NCBI RefSeq assembly: GCF_001280015.1 | Contig: NZ_LGDV01000119.1 | Location: forward strand, 1 to 64,000 | From: Streptomyces sp. MMG1121 | GTDB lineage: Bacteria; Actinomycetota; Actinomycetes; Streptomycetales; Streptomycetaceae | Direction of reading: 5' to 3' | DNA: 64,000 nt | Part shown: positions 7,811 to 16,550 of the stretch, in pieces | Numbering within the stretch: position 1 is the stretch's first letter | Layout of the letters: every line of letters starts with the position of its first letter | Notes under the pieces: generated by a model | What the model saw: only the letters and a program-made list of their open reading frames with translations | Databases searched by the model: none | Told to the model about the DNA's origin: nothing | Translations under genes and position numbers: made by a program

Positions 7811-10800
7811 CTAACGCTCCTGCTGGTGAGTGGGGCTCGGGTAGCTGCCGGTCTGGCCGCTGCCGGCCTGACGGCCCTGAGCGATGCCCCGACGGAGATT
7901 GGTCAGCCGTCCGCGTACGTCGTCAGGCGCACGCGAGACCTGCGGACCGGCTTGGTTCTGCTGCTGCTGAGCCGTGCCCGGGACGAGGTTCGCCCGGGGC
8001 ACCCGGCGCGGCAGGCCGGAGGTGGTGACACCGCCGGCGGCGGGCTGCCGGACCCGCTCGGCCTGCCGGACGAGTTCGTCGTTCGGCGAGGTACGCCAGG
8101 AGCCGGTGTTCGAGCCGTTGCCGTTGCCGTTCACCCCGCGCTGCGGCGCGGGAGCCTGCGCGGGCGCCTGCGCCTGCTGCGGCTGCTGCTGCGCGGGCGC
8201 GCCCTCCGCCTGCGGACCGCCGTGGAACCAGTTGGTCTCCAGCGTGTCGAACAGCGGGGTACGTCCGTCTCCCGGGCCGCTGGCCGGCGGCAGAGCCTCC
8301 GGCTCACGGTGGACCGGGCGCTGCTGCTGCGGGGTCGGCGGGCGCGGGGCGCCGAAGTCGTTCCGGGCGCCCGGCTGCGGACGCTCGAACTGGCCGGTGT
8401 GCGACGGGTTCTGCGCCGGGCTCTGCCGCCCGGGCAGCGAGTGCTGTCCGGTGGAGCTGTCGTCGAAGTGGCCGTCGTACGCCTGCGGAGCTGTGAACCG
8501 GCCGGTGTCCCGGGCGCCGTCGTCCTGCCGCGCGGGCGCCGCCGGAGTGCCGAAGACGTCGGAGCGGACGAATGAGCCCGAGCCCTGCTGACCACTTTGC
8601 TGATCGCCGTGACCGTCGAACCGGTCCGGCAGCTGCGGGGCCTCGGGACGGGCGAACTGACCCGTCTGCTGGGCGTTGTCCGGATGCGCGAACTGCCCGG
8701 TCTGCTCCGGGCTGTCCGGGCGGGGGAACTGCCCGGTCTGCCGGGGGCTGTCGGGGCGGGCGAACTGGCCGGTCTGCTGGGGGCCGTCGGGCCGCGGGAA
8801 CTGGCCCGTGTTCTGGGGGCCGCCGAAGGTGCTCAGCTCCGGGCGCGGGAACTCGCCCGTGGCGGACGGGCCCTGGGCGTCGATCCGGGGTATCTCCGAG
8901 GTCGAGCCCGGACCCTGCCGGTCGTCGACGCGCGGCATGCGCGCGGTGTGCGACGGGTCCTGCTCGTCGTGGCCGCGCGGGGTGTCCAGCGAGGCACGCG
9001 ACAGCGGGGCCTGGGAGTCGGCCCAGTTCGGGGTGCGCGGCTGCGGGCCGCCGCCGGGCAGTTCGGCCCGCGGACCGCCGCGCGGCGGCAGCTGGGGCTG
9101 ACGGCCCTGGTCGGAGGGGGCGCCGGGGCGCTGCTGCGAGCCACGGCCGCCGAAGGCGTCCTGCTGCGGCCCGCCCGGGTTCGCGGCCTGCAGCCCCTGC
9201 GGGGCACCGGGTGCCTGACCGCCGAAGCCGCCCGCACCGGAACCCGTGGGCACCGGCCGGCCCTGCTGCGGACCACCGAGGCCACCGGGCCCACCGGGAC
9301 CGCCCTGGGGGCCACGCTGACCGCCCGGCGCACCGGGACGTCCGCCCTGGCCCGCGCCGGGCAGCGCGGCCCGGGGACCCTGGCCGGAGCCGACCTGACC
9401 GCGCGGGGCGGGACCGGCACCGAGCAGACCGCCGCCCGCCGGGGCGCCGCCGAGGGCACCGCCCTGGCCGTTGCCGCCGTTTCCGCGCCGTGCCGCGGCC
9501 ACACCGGCGGCGGCCTGCGCGGCGGCGGGACCACCGCTCGCGCCGGGCGCGCCCGGCTTGCCCGGAGCGGGCTTCTTGCCGCCCTGGGCCACGTCCACGG
9601 GCAGCATGACCAGCGCGGTCGTACCGCCGGAGTCGGACGGGCGCAGCTGGATGCGGATGCCGTGCCGCTGCGACAGCCGGCCGACCACGAAGAGGCCCAT
9701 GCGGCGGGAGACCGAGACGTCCACGGTGGGCGGCGAGGCGAGCCGCTCGTTGATCGCCGCGAGGTCCTCGGGGGAGAGGCCGATACCGGTGTCGTGGATC
9801 TCGATCAGCACGCGGCCGTCGGGCAGCGCGTGACCGGTGACCTTGACCTTGGTCTGCGGCGAGGAGAACGAGGTGGCGTTCTCCAGCAGCTCGGCGAGCA
9901 GGTGCACGAGGTCGTTGACGACGCGGCCGGCGACCTCGGTGGTGGGCACGGAGGCCAGCTCGATGCGCTCGTACTGCTCCACCTCGGACGCGGCGGCACG
10001 GAGCACGTCGACCAGCGGGACCGGGCGGGTCCAGCGGCGGCCGGGCTCCTCACCGGCGAGGACGAGGAGGTTTTCGCCGTTACGGCGCATACGGGTCGCG
10101 AGGTGGTCGAGCTTGAACAGCGAGGACAGCTGGTCCGGGTCGGCCTCGCGGGACTCCAGTTCGGAGATGAGCGACAGCTGACGCTGGATGAGGCCCTGGG
10201 AGCGGCGCGAGAGGTTGGTGAACATCGCGTTGACGTTGCCCCGCAGCAGGGCCTGCTCGGCGGCGAGGCGGACCGCCTCGCGGTGCACGTCGTCGAAGGC
10301 CGCGGCCACCTGGCCGATCTCGTCCCGGGAGTGCACACCGACGGACTCGACGGAGGTGTCGACGTCCTGCGGGTCGGACTCCGACAGCTGCTTGACCAGC
10401 TCGGGCAGCCGGTCCTGGGCGACCTTGGTCGCGGTCTCCTGCAGTCGACGCAGCGAGCGGATCATGGACCGGGCCACGACGAACGCGCCGACCAGCGAGA
10501 CGCCGAGCACGAGCAGGATCAGCGCACCGGAGATGATGGCGTCCTGCTGGGTCGCGCTCTTCAGCTCGCGGGCCTTCTGCTCCATCTCCTCGAGCAGCGT
10601 GTGCTCGATCTTCTTCATCTGCTCGATCTTGGTCGAGCTGTCGTCCACCCAGTCCTTGTACGACCGCGCCGGCAGCTGCTGCATACCGGTGGAGGACTCG
10701 AAGGAGCGCTTGGCGTAGGTGTCGGCGGACTCGATCGTCGGGTTGCCCGCGTCGATCGGGCCGAGGAGTTCCTCCGCGTTCCCCTGGCTCGCGTAGATCT

Positions 10801-11764
10801 TGCGGAAGATCGCCAGCTCGGAGTTCTCGCTCTCGTAGGCCGACTGGCCGTAGAGGCGGTCGTTCTCGGAGAGGTTGCCCTTGGACGAGGTGGTCGCGGG
10901 CAGCGCGGCGGCGATCGCCGCGCGCTGCTCGGAGGCGTACTCCTTGGCGGTGGAGAAGGCCGCCAGGGCGCGGGTGCGGGAGATCATCTCCGGGTTGCTG
11001 GACGCCTCGGCCATGTCCTGGGACAGGTCGATCAGCTGGGTGATCAGCCGGTGGTACGACTCGATGGTCTGGGTCGAGTTGCCCTGCGCCTGGTAGGCGG
11101 ACCGGCGGATCTTGGCCAGGTCGTCCAGCTGGTTGGCGAGGCCGACGAGTGCGTCACGGACGCCCTGGAGGTTGCCGTTCTTGCTGGCCGCGTCGATCTG
11201 CTCGGAGGCGTCGAGGAAGTTCTCGCGGGCCCGGTCGGTCTTCTCCTGGTAGCCCTTGACCGTGTAGTCGGTCGCCTTCAGACCGTGGGCGAGGGGACCG
11301 GCGGACTGGTCGCGCTCCTCCTGGAGCGCGGCGGCCAGCTCGGTGGCCTGCTTGGTCATGTCCGTCAGCAGCTTCATGTTGTCGAGCTGCTGGATGTCGT
11401 TCATCGACTGGTCGATGCGCAGCGCGCCCAGCGAGGTCGCCGCGACCACGGGCAGGGCGAGCAGCGAGACCAGACGCGTGGAGATGCGCCAGTTGCGCAG
11501 GGCCATGCGCGAACCGGGGCCGGTGGGGCCCTTGACGGGGCTGACGCTCGGCGTGCCGGTCCCGGAGGTGCCGGACCCGCCCGAGGCCGACGCCGTCGGC
11601 GAGGACGCTCCCGGGGCGCCGGGGCGCCCACCGCCGTCTCCGGCCGGGGCCGTGCCCTGGTTCTGGGCGTGCTGGGGCGAGGAGCTGCCCTTCATGGGGC
11701 CAGTCCCGTCGTGCGACTCCGGCTCCGCCGAAGCGCTGCCATCCCTCTTGAAACGTCCCTGCAC
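7811..11764 (-). CDS. cvnA: Conservon sensor histidine-kinase-like protein CvnA (operon 1)
   Basis: A 1317-residue membrane sensor, larger than its paralogue. Order: Gly/Pro/Ser-rich N-terminus; transmembrane helix at about 95-118; extracytoplasmic NIT-type sensor with a long helical region; second helix at about 408-431 (ALILLVLGVSLVGAFVVA); HAMP; DHp-like LFKLDHLATRMRRNGENLLVL; HATPase at about 615-715 with ELLENATSFSSPQTKV and DTGIGLSPEDL. Some 590 residues of Gly/Pro/Gln-rich tail follow, containing a 12-residue tandem repeat. GTG 11764 is chosen because AGAGGTTG-N8-GTG precedes it exactly as at the other cvnA; the frame is open to 11965. It is the first gene of cvnABCD; the known model is receptor-like signalling to the GTPase CvnD. 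Confidence 0.9.
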   Translation of the reverse strand: MQGRFKRDGSASAEPESHDGTGPMKGSSSPQHAQNQGTAPAGDGGGRPGAPGASSPTASASGGSGTSGTGTPSVSPVKGPTGPGSRMALRNWRISTRLVSLLALPVVAATSLGALRIDQSMNDIQQLDNMKLLTDMTKQATELAAALQEERDQSAGPLAHGLKATDYTVKGYQEKTDRARENFLDASEQIDAASKNGNLQGVRDALVGLANQLDDLAKIRRSAYQAQGNSTQTIESYHRLITQLIDLSQDMAEASSNPEMISRTRALAAFSTAKEYASEQRAAIAAALPATTSSKGNLSENDRLYGQSAYESENSELAIFRKIYASQGNAEELLGPIDAGNPTIESADTYAKRSFESSTGMQQLPARSYKDWVDDSSTKIEQMKKIEHTLLEEMEQKARELKSATQQDAIISGALILLVLGVSLVGAFVVARSMIRSLRRLQETATKVAQDRLPELVKQLSESDPQDVDTSVESVGVHSRDEIGQVAAAFDDVHREAVRLAAEQALLRGNVNAMFTNLSRRSQGLIQRQLSLISELESREADPDQLSSLFKLDHLATRMRRNGENLLVLAGEEPGRRWTRPVPLVDVLRAAASEVEQYERIELASVPTTEVAGRVVNDLVHLLAELLENATSFSSPQTKVKVTGHALPDGRVLIEIHDTGIGLSPEDLAAINERLASPPTVDVSVSRRMGLFVVGRLSQRHGIRIQLRPSDSGGTTALVMLPVDVAQGGKKPAPGKPGAPGASGGPAAAQAAAGVAAARRGNGGNGQGGALGGAPAGGGLLGAGPAPRGQVGSGQGPRAALPGAGQGGRPGAPGGQRGPQGGPGGPGGLGGPQQGRPVPTGSGAGGFGGQAPGAPQGLQAANPGGPQQDAFGGRGSQQRPGAPSDQGRQPQLPPRGGPRAELPGGGPQPRTPNWADSQAPLSRASLDTPRGHDEQDPSHTARMPRVDDRQGPGSTSEIPRIDAQGPSATGEFPRPELSTFGGPQNTGQFPRPDGPQQTGQFARPDSPRQTGQFPRPDSPEQTGQFAHPDNAQQTGQFARPEAPQLPDRFDGHGDQQSGQQGSGSFVRSDVFGTPAAPARQDDGARDTGRFTAPQAYDGHFDDSSTGQHSLPGRQSPAQNPSHTGQFERPQPGARNDFGAPRPPTPQQQRPVHREPEALPPASGPGDGRTPLFDTLETNWFHGGPQAEGAPAQQQPQQAQAPAQAPAPQRGVNGNGNGSNTGSWRTSPNDELVRQAERVRQPAAGGVTTSGLPRRVPRANLVPGTAQQQQNQAGPQVSRAPDDVRGRLTNLRRGIAQGRQAGSGQTGSYPSPTHQQER
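8650..8860 (-). repeat. 36-bp tandem coding repeat in the CvnA tail
   Basis: Five to six imperfect copies of a 36-base unit encode the 12-residue motif TGQF(A/P)RP(D/E)xPxQ. More degenerate TGRF, TGQF and TGEF units extend on both sides. The other CvnA lacks it and has Tyr/Gln-rich units instead. Confidence 0.85.
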
Positions 11765-12334
11765 TAGCGTCGCAACCTCTGGACCAGGCACCCCTCCGCG
11801 CGAGCGGAGAGACACGGTGTCGGCGTTTTGGAGAGCGCCCTGAATACGCCCCCCGGTGGTCTTGAGTGACCGGCGCTGGTTCCCCCCTGTCCCGCCGCCG
11901 CTCGGCGCTGCGTCGCGCCGCTGTGCGCCGGCTCGATCCCGCGGCGGTCCGTGGAATTCCAGCACAGTGCCGGATCTCCAACAAGGGCCGTGTGCCGAGC
12001 CGTGTGCTCGGTGACGGGCTGTGAGTGCCGTGTCACCAGACGTGGAAGCTTATCCCGTGCATATCGGGCGTATGCCTGCGAGTTGCCGGTCGGTGCCAGG
12101 TGTCCCAGTCGCCATGATCAGGAGCGGAATGATGGCTTCAGGGGGTCAATGTCCGTTTCGTCAGGGCGGATTGCTGGCCAGATTTGACCGGTTTGTCTGT
12201 GAGGTCGTGAGGAAACTCACATGCGTCACGGGGGCAGTTGGCGCCATCGGTGGGGAATCGGATGTTTAGCCTGACGCTTTACAAGAGGGACGACTCTGCA
12301 AACCCACTCGACCAGAGGGCACAGGACGACAACG
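11765..12334. other. Divergent intergenic region upstream of conservon 1
   Basis: This 570-base gap lies between cvnA (minus) and the small gene at 12335 (plus). The cvnA frame stays open as far as 11965, so the first 200 bases could encode an N-terminal extension, but no ribosome site supports it. The stretch 12030-12330 is comparatively A+T-rich and probably holds both promoters; I could not assign -10/-35 boxes with confidence. Confidence 0.5.
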
Positions 12335-12523
12335 GTGAAGACGACGATGATGTTCCACAAGATCGCCAACCCGCGGCGCACGACCCTGGCGCACCTCAAG
12401 GACGCCGACGAGCTGCAGACCCCCGAGCTGCCGGAGCACTCCCTCGACCTCCCGGCCCACACGGCGAACCCCCGGCGCACCATCCTGGTCGACGTCCCGG
12501 CCCAGGCGATCGCCGCAGAGTAG
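12335..12523 (+). CDS. Small protein with duplicated NPRRT(T/I)L motif, unknown function
   Basis: A 62-residue frame (57 if ATG 12350 is the start) with almost every codon ending in G or C, which argues strongly for a real gene. AGGACGACAAC precedes the GTG at 12335. The sequence carries the same motif twice, NPRRTTLAHLKD near the N-terminus and NPRRTILVDVPA near the C-terminus, separated by an acidic Leu/Pro-rich segment (DELQTPELPEHSLDLPAH). There is no Cys, signal peptide or membrane helix. It is divergent from the conservon and is followed by the FAH-family gene after 350 bases. I do not recognise the function; a short adaptor or a ribosomally made peptide precursor are guesses only. Confidence 0.75.
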   Translation: MKTTMMFHKIANPRRTTLAHLKDADELQTPELPEHSLDLPAHTANPRRTILVDVPAQAIAAE

Positions 12524-12873
12524 CCGACCGGCACTCACCTATTCCGCCGAATTCCCGGGAGCGCTTTTTCGAACGGTGCCCGGACCGGCCGTGACGCTCG
12601 CGCCGGAATTTCCCCGGACGGCTTTTCCGGGCACCTCGGCGACCACCCGGAACACCTCGGTGGCCGTGCTGCCACGGCCGTCGACGTGCCGTACGGACCA
12701 GGACGCGGCCACCCGGAGCGCACGCCGGACAACGCGAAGCCGGAATTCCGACCCCCTCATTTCCGTACCGGAAAAACGGCGTCGCCAGGCCGCACCGGCC
12801 GAACGCCGGACGGCCCGACCGGTTAACCTGGGGCGTCAGTACGCCGGTTCTAGTTGAGGGGCGCAAGGATCCC
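12524..12873. other. Gene-poor stretch before the FAH-family gene
   Basis: These 350 bases hold no convincing gene. A 73-codon minus-strand frame (12539-12760) exists, but its third-position G/C is clearly below that of neighbouring genes and it has no ribosome site. The promoter of the FAH-gltX operon should lie near the 3' end. Confidence 0.5.
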
Positions 12874-13659
12874 GTGCGCATCGCCAGGTTCTCCATCGAC
12901 GGGAACGTCGCCTTCGGCGCGGTCGAGGGCGACAAGCAGGACGAACTCGTCCTCGACATCATCAAGGGCATCCCGTTCGCGGACTACGAGCTGTCCGGTA
13001 CGAAGGTGCCGCTGAGCAAGGTCAGGCTGCTCCCGCCGGTCCTGCCCAACAAGGTCGTGGCGTTCGGCCGCAACTACGCCGAGCACGCGCGCGAGCTGGG
13101 CAACGAGGTGCCCGAGGCCCCGTTCGCCTTCTTCAAGCCGTCCACCTCGGTGATCGGGCCCGGCGACGCCATCCAGTACCCGCCGTTCTCCGAGGAACTG
13201 CACCACGAGGCCGAGCTGGCCGTCGTCATCGGCCGCATGTGCCGTGAGGTCCCGCGCGAGCGCGTCAAGGACGTGATCTTCGGCTACACCTGCGCCAACG
13301 ACGTCACCGCCCGCGATGTGCAGAAGCGCGAGAAGCAGTGGGCCCGGGCCAAGGGCTTCGACACCTCCTGCCCGCTCGGCCCCTGGGTGGAGACGGATCT
13401 GGACCTGGAGCGCGCGAGCGATCTGACCGTCCAGTGCACGGTCAACGGCCAGCAGCGCCAGCTCGGCCGGACGAGCGAGATGATCCACCCCATCGAGGAC
13501 CTGATCGTCAACATCTCCGAGGCCATGACCCTGCTCCCCGGCGACGTCGTCCTCACCGGCACCCCGGCAGGGGTCGGCCCCCTGAACGTCGGCGACGAGG
13601 TCGCCGTCACCATCGAAGGCATCGGCACTCTCACCAACAAGGTTGTCAAGCGTGGCTAG
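12874..13659 (+). CDS. Fumarylacetoacetate hydrolase-family protein
   Basis: A 261-residue FAH-fold enzyme, the family of fumarylpyruvate and acylpyruvate hydrolases, oxaloacetate decarboxylases and related enzymes. Signature segments are [39 protein letters not shown] (metal-ligand Glu pair), [14 protein letters not shown] and [14 protein letters not shown] 12874 follows AAGGATCCC. The substrate cannot be told from sequence. The last 8 bases overlap the start of gltX, so the two are co-translated, a pairing conserved in actinomycetes as I recall, though no functional link is obvious. Confidence 0.92.
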   Translation: MRIARFSIDGNVAFGAVEGDKQDELVLDIIKGIPFADYELSGTKVPLSKVRLLPPVLPNKVVAFGRNYAEHARELGNEVPEAPFAFFKPSTSVIGPGDAIQYPPFSEELHHEAELAVVIGRMCREVPRERVKDVIFGYTCANDVTARDVQKREKQWARAKGFDTSCPLGPWVETDLDLERASDLTVQCTVNGQQRQLGRTSEMIHPIEDLIVNISEAMTLLPGDVVLTGTPAGVGPLNVGDEVAVTIEGIGTLTNKVVKRG

Positions 13660-15136
13660 CGCACCCGGCTCCCCCGTACGCGTCCGTTTCTGCCCCTCGC
13701 CCACCGGAAACCCCCATGTGGGCCTGGTCCGCACCGCCCTGTTCAACTGGGCGTTCGCCCGCCACCACCAGGGCACCCTGGTGTTCCGCATCGAGGACAC
13801 CGACGCGGCCCGCGACTCGGAGGAGTCGTACAACCAGCTGCTCGACGCGATGCGCTGGCTCGGCTTCGACTGGGACGAGGGCCCCGAGGTCGGCGGCCCG
13901 CACGCGCCGTACCGGCAGTCGCAGCGCATGGACCTCTACAAGGACGTCGCGGCCAAGCTCCTGGACGCCGGCCACGCCTACCGCTGCTACTGCTCCCAGG
14001 AGGAGCTGGACTCCCGCCGCGAGGCCGCCCGCGCCGCAGGCAGGCCCTCCGGCTACGACGGCCACTGCCGCGACCTGAGCGCCGCGCAGGTCGAGGAGTA
14101 CCAGGCCCAGGGCCGCGCCCCGATCGTCCGGTTCCGGATGCCCGACGAGACGATCACCTTCACCGACCTGGTCCGCGGCGAACTGACGTTCACGCCCGAG
14201 AACGTCCCGGACTACGGCATCGTCCGCGCGAACGGCGCCCCGCTGTACACGCTGGTCAACCCGGTCGACGACGCCCTGATGGAGATCACCCACGTCCTGC
14301 GCGGCGAGGACCTGCTCTCCTCCACCCCGCGCCAGGTCGCCCTGTACAAGGCGCTGATCGAGCTGGGCATCGCGCAGCAGGTCCCGGCCTTCGGGCACCT
14401 GCCGTACGTGATGGGCGAGGGCAACAAGAAGCTCTCCAAGCGCGACCCGCAGGCGTCCCTCAACCTCTACCGCGAGCAGGGCTTCCTGCCCGAGGGGCTG
14501 CTCAACTACCTGTCGCTGCTCGGCTGGTCGCTCTCGGCGGACCAGGACATCTTCACGATCGAGGAGATGGTCGCGGCCTTCGACATCTCGGACGTGAACC
14601 CCAACCCGGCGCGCTTCGACCTGAAGAAGTGCGAGGCGATCAACGCCGACCACATCCGCATGCTGGACGTGAAGGAGTTCACCGAGCGCTGCGGTCCGTG
14701 GCTGAAGGCCCCGTTCGCCCCCTGGGCGCCGGAGGACTTCGACGAGGCGAAGTGGGAGGCGATCGCCCCGCACGCGCAGACCCGCCTCAAGGTCCTCTCG
14801 GAGATCACCGACAACGTCGACTTCCTGTTCCTCGCCGAGCCGGTCGAGGACGAGGCGTCGTGGACGAAGGCGATGAAGGAGGGCAGCGACGCCCTGCTCC
14901 GCTCGGCCCGCGAGAAGCTGGAGTCCGCGGACTGGACCTCCGCCGAGTCGCTGAAGGAGGCCGTCCTGGCCGCCGGCGAGGCCCACGGCCTCAAGCTCGG
15001 CAAGGCCCAGGCCCCGGTCCGCGTCGCCGTCACGGGCCGTACCGTCGGCCTGCCGCTCTTCGAGTCCCTGGAAGTCCTGGGCAAGGAGACGACGCTGGCC
15101 CGCATCGACGCGGCCCTGGCGAAGCTCACCGCGTAA
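13652..15136 (+). CDS. gltX: Glutamyl-tRNA synthetase
   Basis: A 494-residue class I aminoacyl-tRNA synthetase charging tRNA-Glu, and probably tRNA-Gln, for the amidotransferase route. The HIGH-type motif is [10 protein letters not shown] near the N-terminus, and the KMSKS-type motif is KLSKR in [16 protein letters not shown]. The C-terminal anticodon-binding helical region is complete. GTG 13652 ([19 protein letters not shown]) is chosen over the TTG at 13643 because AAGG lies 8 bases upstream and it gives the usual length. The gene overlaps the FAH-family gene by 8 bases and ends before a strong terminator. Three tRNA-Glu and two tRNA-Gln genes lie about 900 bases downstream. Confidence 0.97.
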   Translation: MASAPGSPVRVRFCPSPTGNPHVGLVRTALFNWAFARHHQGTLVFRIEDTDAARDSEESYNQLLDAMRWLGFDWDEGPEVGGPHAPYRQSQRMDLYKDVAAKLLDAGHAYRCYCSQEELDSRREAARAAGRPSGYDGHCRDLSAAQVEEYQAQGRAPIVRFRMPDETITFTDLVRGELTFTPENVPDYGIVRANGAPLYTLVNPVDDALMEITHVLRGEDLLSSTPRQVALYKALIELGIAQQVPAFGHLPYVMGEGNKKLSKRDPQASLNLYREQGFLPEGLLNYLSLLGWSLSADQDIFTIEEMVAAFDISDVNPNPARFDLKKCEAINADHIRMLDVKEFTERCGPWLKAPFAPWAPEDFDEAKWEAIAPHAQTRLKVLSEITDNVDFLFLAEPVEDEASWTKAMKEGSDALLRSAREKLESADWTSAESLKEAVLAAGEAHGLKLGKAQAPVRVAVTGRTVGLPLFESLEVLGKETTLARIDAALAKLTA

Positions 15137-15153
15137 CCGCACGGCACCCGCAG

Positions 15154-15183
15154 GGGCGGCATCCGGATGTCCGGATGCCGCCC
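15154..15183 (+). terminator. Terminator after gltX
   Basis: Two 14-base arms (GGGCGGCATCCGGA at 15154-15167 and its complement at 15170-15183) make a very strong hairpin 17 bases after the gltX stop, followed by TTGT. Confidence 0.85.
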
Positions 15184-15215
15184 TTGTCGTATGTGCCACG
15201 GGATAGGTTCGAAGC

Positions 15216-15944
15216 ATGACGATCAGAGCCGTGGTCTGGGACGTGGACGACACCCTGTTCGACTACACGACGGCGGACCGGGAGGGCATGAGCGCCTTCC
15301 TGGAAGCCGAGGGGCTGCTCGCCTGGTACGGCGGACCGGACGAGGCGCTGCAGTGGTGGCGGGAGTGCACCGACCGCCAGTGGGCGCGGTACGCGGCGGG
15401 CGAGAACACCTTCGAGGGGCAGCGGCGCGACCGCGTCCGGTACTTCCTGGGCGAGCCGCTCGGCGACGCCGAGGCGGACGCCTGGTTCGCCCGCTACCTG
15501 CGTCACTACGAAACCGCCTGGCGGCTGTTCCCGGACGTCCTGCCCGCCCTGGACGCCCTCTCCGCCCACCGGCACGCGGTGCTGTCCAACTCGAGCATCA
15601 CGGTCCAGGAGCACAAGCTGCGCACCCTCGGCATCCTCGACCGCTTCGAGGCCGTCCTGTGCGCCGCCGAGCTGGGGGTCTCCAAGCCGCAGGCCGCCGC
15701 CTTCCTGGCGGTCTGCGAGACCCTCGGACTGCCGCCGCACGAGGTGGCCTACGTCGGCGACCACCCGGAGATCGACGGGCGGGGCGCCGCCGAGGCCGGG
15801 CTGCTGTCCGTGTGGATCGACCGCGGGCGGGCCGGCGAGCAGGAGGCCGGGGAGGTCGCCCTGCACCGGATCTCGACCCTGGCCGAACTCCCCGCGCTCG
15901 TCCGCGCGGATACCCGTTTTGGAGCCCCGTCCACCTTCGGGTAA
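15216..15944 (+). CDS. HAD-superfamily hydrolase
   Basis: A 242-residue haloacid dehalogenase-type phosphatase with a helical cap domain. Motif I is DVDDTLFDY (nucleophile and acid Asp), motif II is LSNSS, the motif III Lys is in GVSKPQ, and motif IV is YVGDHPEIDG. The substrate is unknown; sugar phosphates or nucleotides are typical for this cap type. There is no Shine-Dalgarno. TAGGTT at 15204-15209 ends six bases before the ATG, predicting a leaderless transcript. It stands alone between the gltX terminator and the tRNA cluster. Confidence 0.9.
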   Translation: MTIRAVVWDVDDTLFDYTTADREGMSAFLEAEGLLAWYGGPDEALQWWRECTDRQWARYAAGENTFEGQRRDRVRYFLGEPLGDAEADAWFARYLRHYETAWRLFPDVLPALDALSAHRHAVLSNSSITVQEHKLRTLGILDRFEAVLCAAELGVSKPQAAAFLAVCETLGLPPHEVAYVGDHPEIDGRGAAEAGLLSVWIDRGRAGEQEAGEVALHRISTLAELPALVRADTRFGAPSTFG

Positions 15945-16034
15945 TGTTCTTCCTGCGCCGAGGGGAGCGGGCCGAAAGGCCGGAGCCCCGAGGAGCAAAC
16001 TAGAACGAGGACCCCGCAGGGGCTTGAGTTCCAG

Positions 16035-16106
16035 TGGCCTATGGTGTAATTGGCAGCACGACTGATTCTGGTTCAGTTAGTCTTGGTTCGAGTCCAGGTA
16101 GGCCAG
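16035..16106 (+). tRNA. tRNA-Gln (CTG)
   Basis: A full 72-base cloverleaf: acceptor TGGCCTA pairs with TAGGCCA, the anticodon loop TTCTGGT carries CTG, the T arm is TTCGAGTC, and the discriminator is G. CCA is not encoded. Confidence 0.95.
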
Positions 16107-16127
16107 CTCGCAGAGCTCATCTGCAAA

Positions 16128-16200
16128 GCCCCCGTTGTGTAGCGGCCTAGCACGCTGCCCTCTCAAGGCAGTAGCGCCGGTTCGAATCCGGTCGGGGGTA
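16128..16200 (+). tRNA. tRNA-Glu (CTC), copy 1
   Basis: A 73-base cloverleaf. Acceptor GCCCCCG pairs with CGGGGGT, closing on a G-U pair. The anticodon stem CTGCC/GGCAG encloses CTCTCAA with anticodon CTC. The discriminator is A and CCA is not encoded. It differs from copies 2 and 3 by one compensated base pair in the anticodon stem. Confidence 0.95.
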
Positions 16201-16229
16201 CTGATCCTGATCCTGTCGGGATCGCTAGG

Positions 16230-16302
16230 GCCCCCGTTGTGTAGCGGCCTAGCACGCCGCCCTCTCAAGGCGGTAGCGCCGGTTCGAATCCGGTCGGGGG
16301 TA
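16230..16302 (+). tRNA. tRNA-Glu (CTC), copy 2
   Basis: As copy 1, but with anticodon stem CCGCC/GGCGG; identical to copy 3. It is 73 bases with discriminator A. Confidence 0.95.
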
Positions 16303-16323
16303 CTGACTGGTCTAAACCATCAT

Positions 16324-16395
16324 TGGTCTATGGTGTAATTGGCAGCACGACTGATTCTGGTTCAGTTAGTCTTGGTTCGAGTCCAGGTAGACCAG
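16324..16395 (+). tRNA. tRNA-Gln (CTG), copy 2
   Basis: Identical to the first tRNA-Gln except for a compensated pair in the acceptor stem (TGGTCTA/TAGACCA in place of TGGCCTA/TAGGCCA). Anticodon CTG, discriminator G. Confidence 0.95.
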
Positions 16396-16423
16396 CTCGG
16401 ACCTGCGGAAACGCAGTGTCCAG

Positions 16424-16496
16424 GCCCCCGTTGTGTAGCGGCCTAGCACGCCGCCCTCTCAAGGCGGTAGCGCCGGTTCGAATCCGGTCGGGGGTA
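16424..16496 (+). tRNA. tRNA-Glu (CTC), copy 3
   Basis: A 73-base cloverleaf identical to copy 2. It is the last gene of the five-tRNA cluster and is followed by a hairpin terminator. Confidence 0.95.
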
Positions 16497-16503
16497 CATC
16501 AGA

Positions 16504-16533
16504 GAAGGCCCTTCGCTTCGGCGGAGGGCCTTC
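16504..16533 (+). terminator. Terminator between the tRNA cluster and the MerR gene
   Basis: A 9-bp stem (GAAGGCCCT with its complement at 16525-16533) lies 8 bases after the last tRNA and 18 bases beyond the stop of the convergent MerR gene, so it can serve both. Confidence 0.75.
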
Positions 16534-16550
16534 GTCGTACCCGGCGCCGA

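Noticed and set aside
8597..11767. A 1056-codon plus-strand open frame opposite the other cvnA
   Set aside because: Antisense shadow; the minus-strand CvnA has clear domains.
12539..12760. A 73-codon minus-strand frame starting MRGSEFRLRVVRRALRVA
   Set aside because: Third-position G/C is about three-quarters, well below the neighbours, and there is no ribosome site or -10 box; left as intergenic.
16035..16496. tRNA cluster as an integration (att) site
   Set aside because: No integrase, no truncated tRNA copies beyond the five complete genes, and ordinary neighbours; repeats are explained by the tRNA genes themselves.
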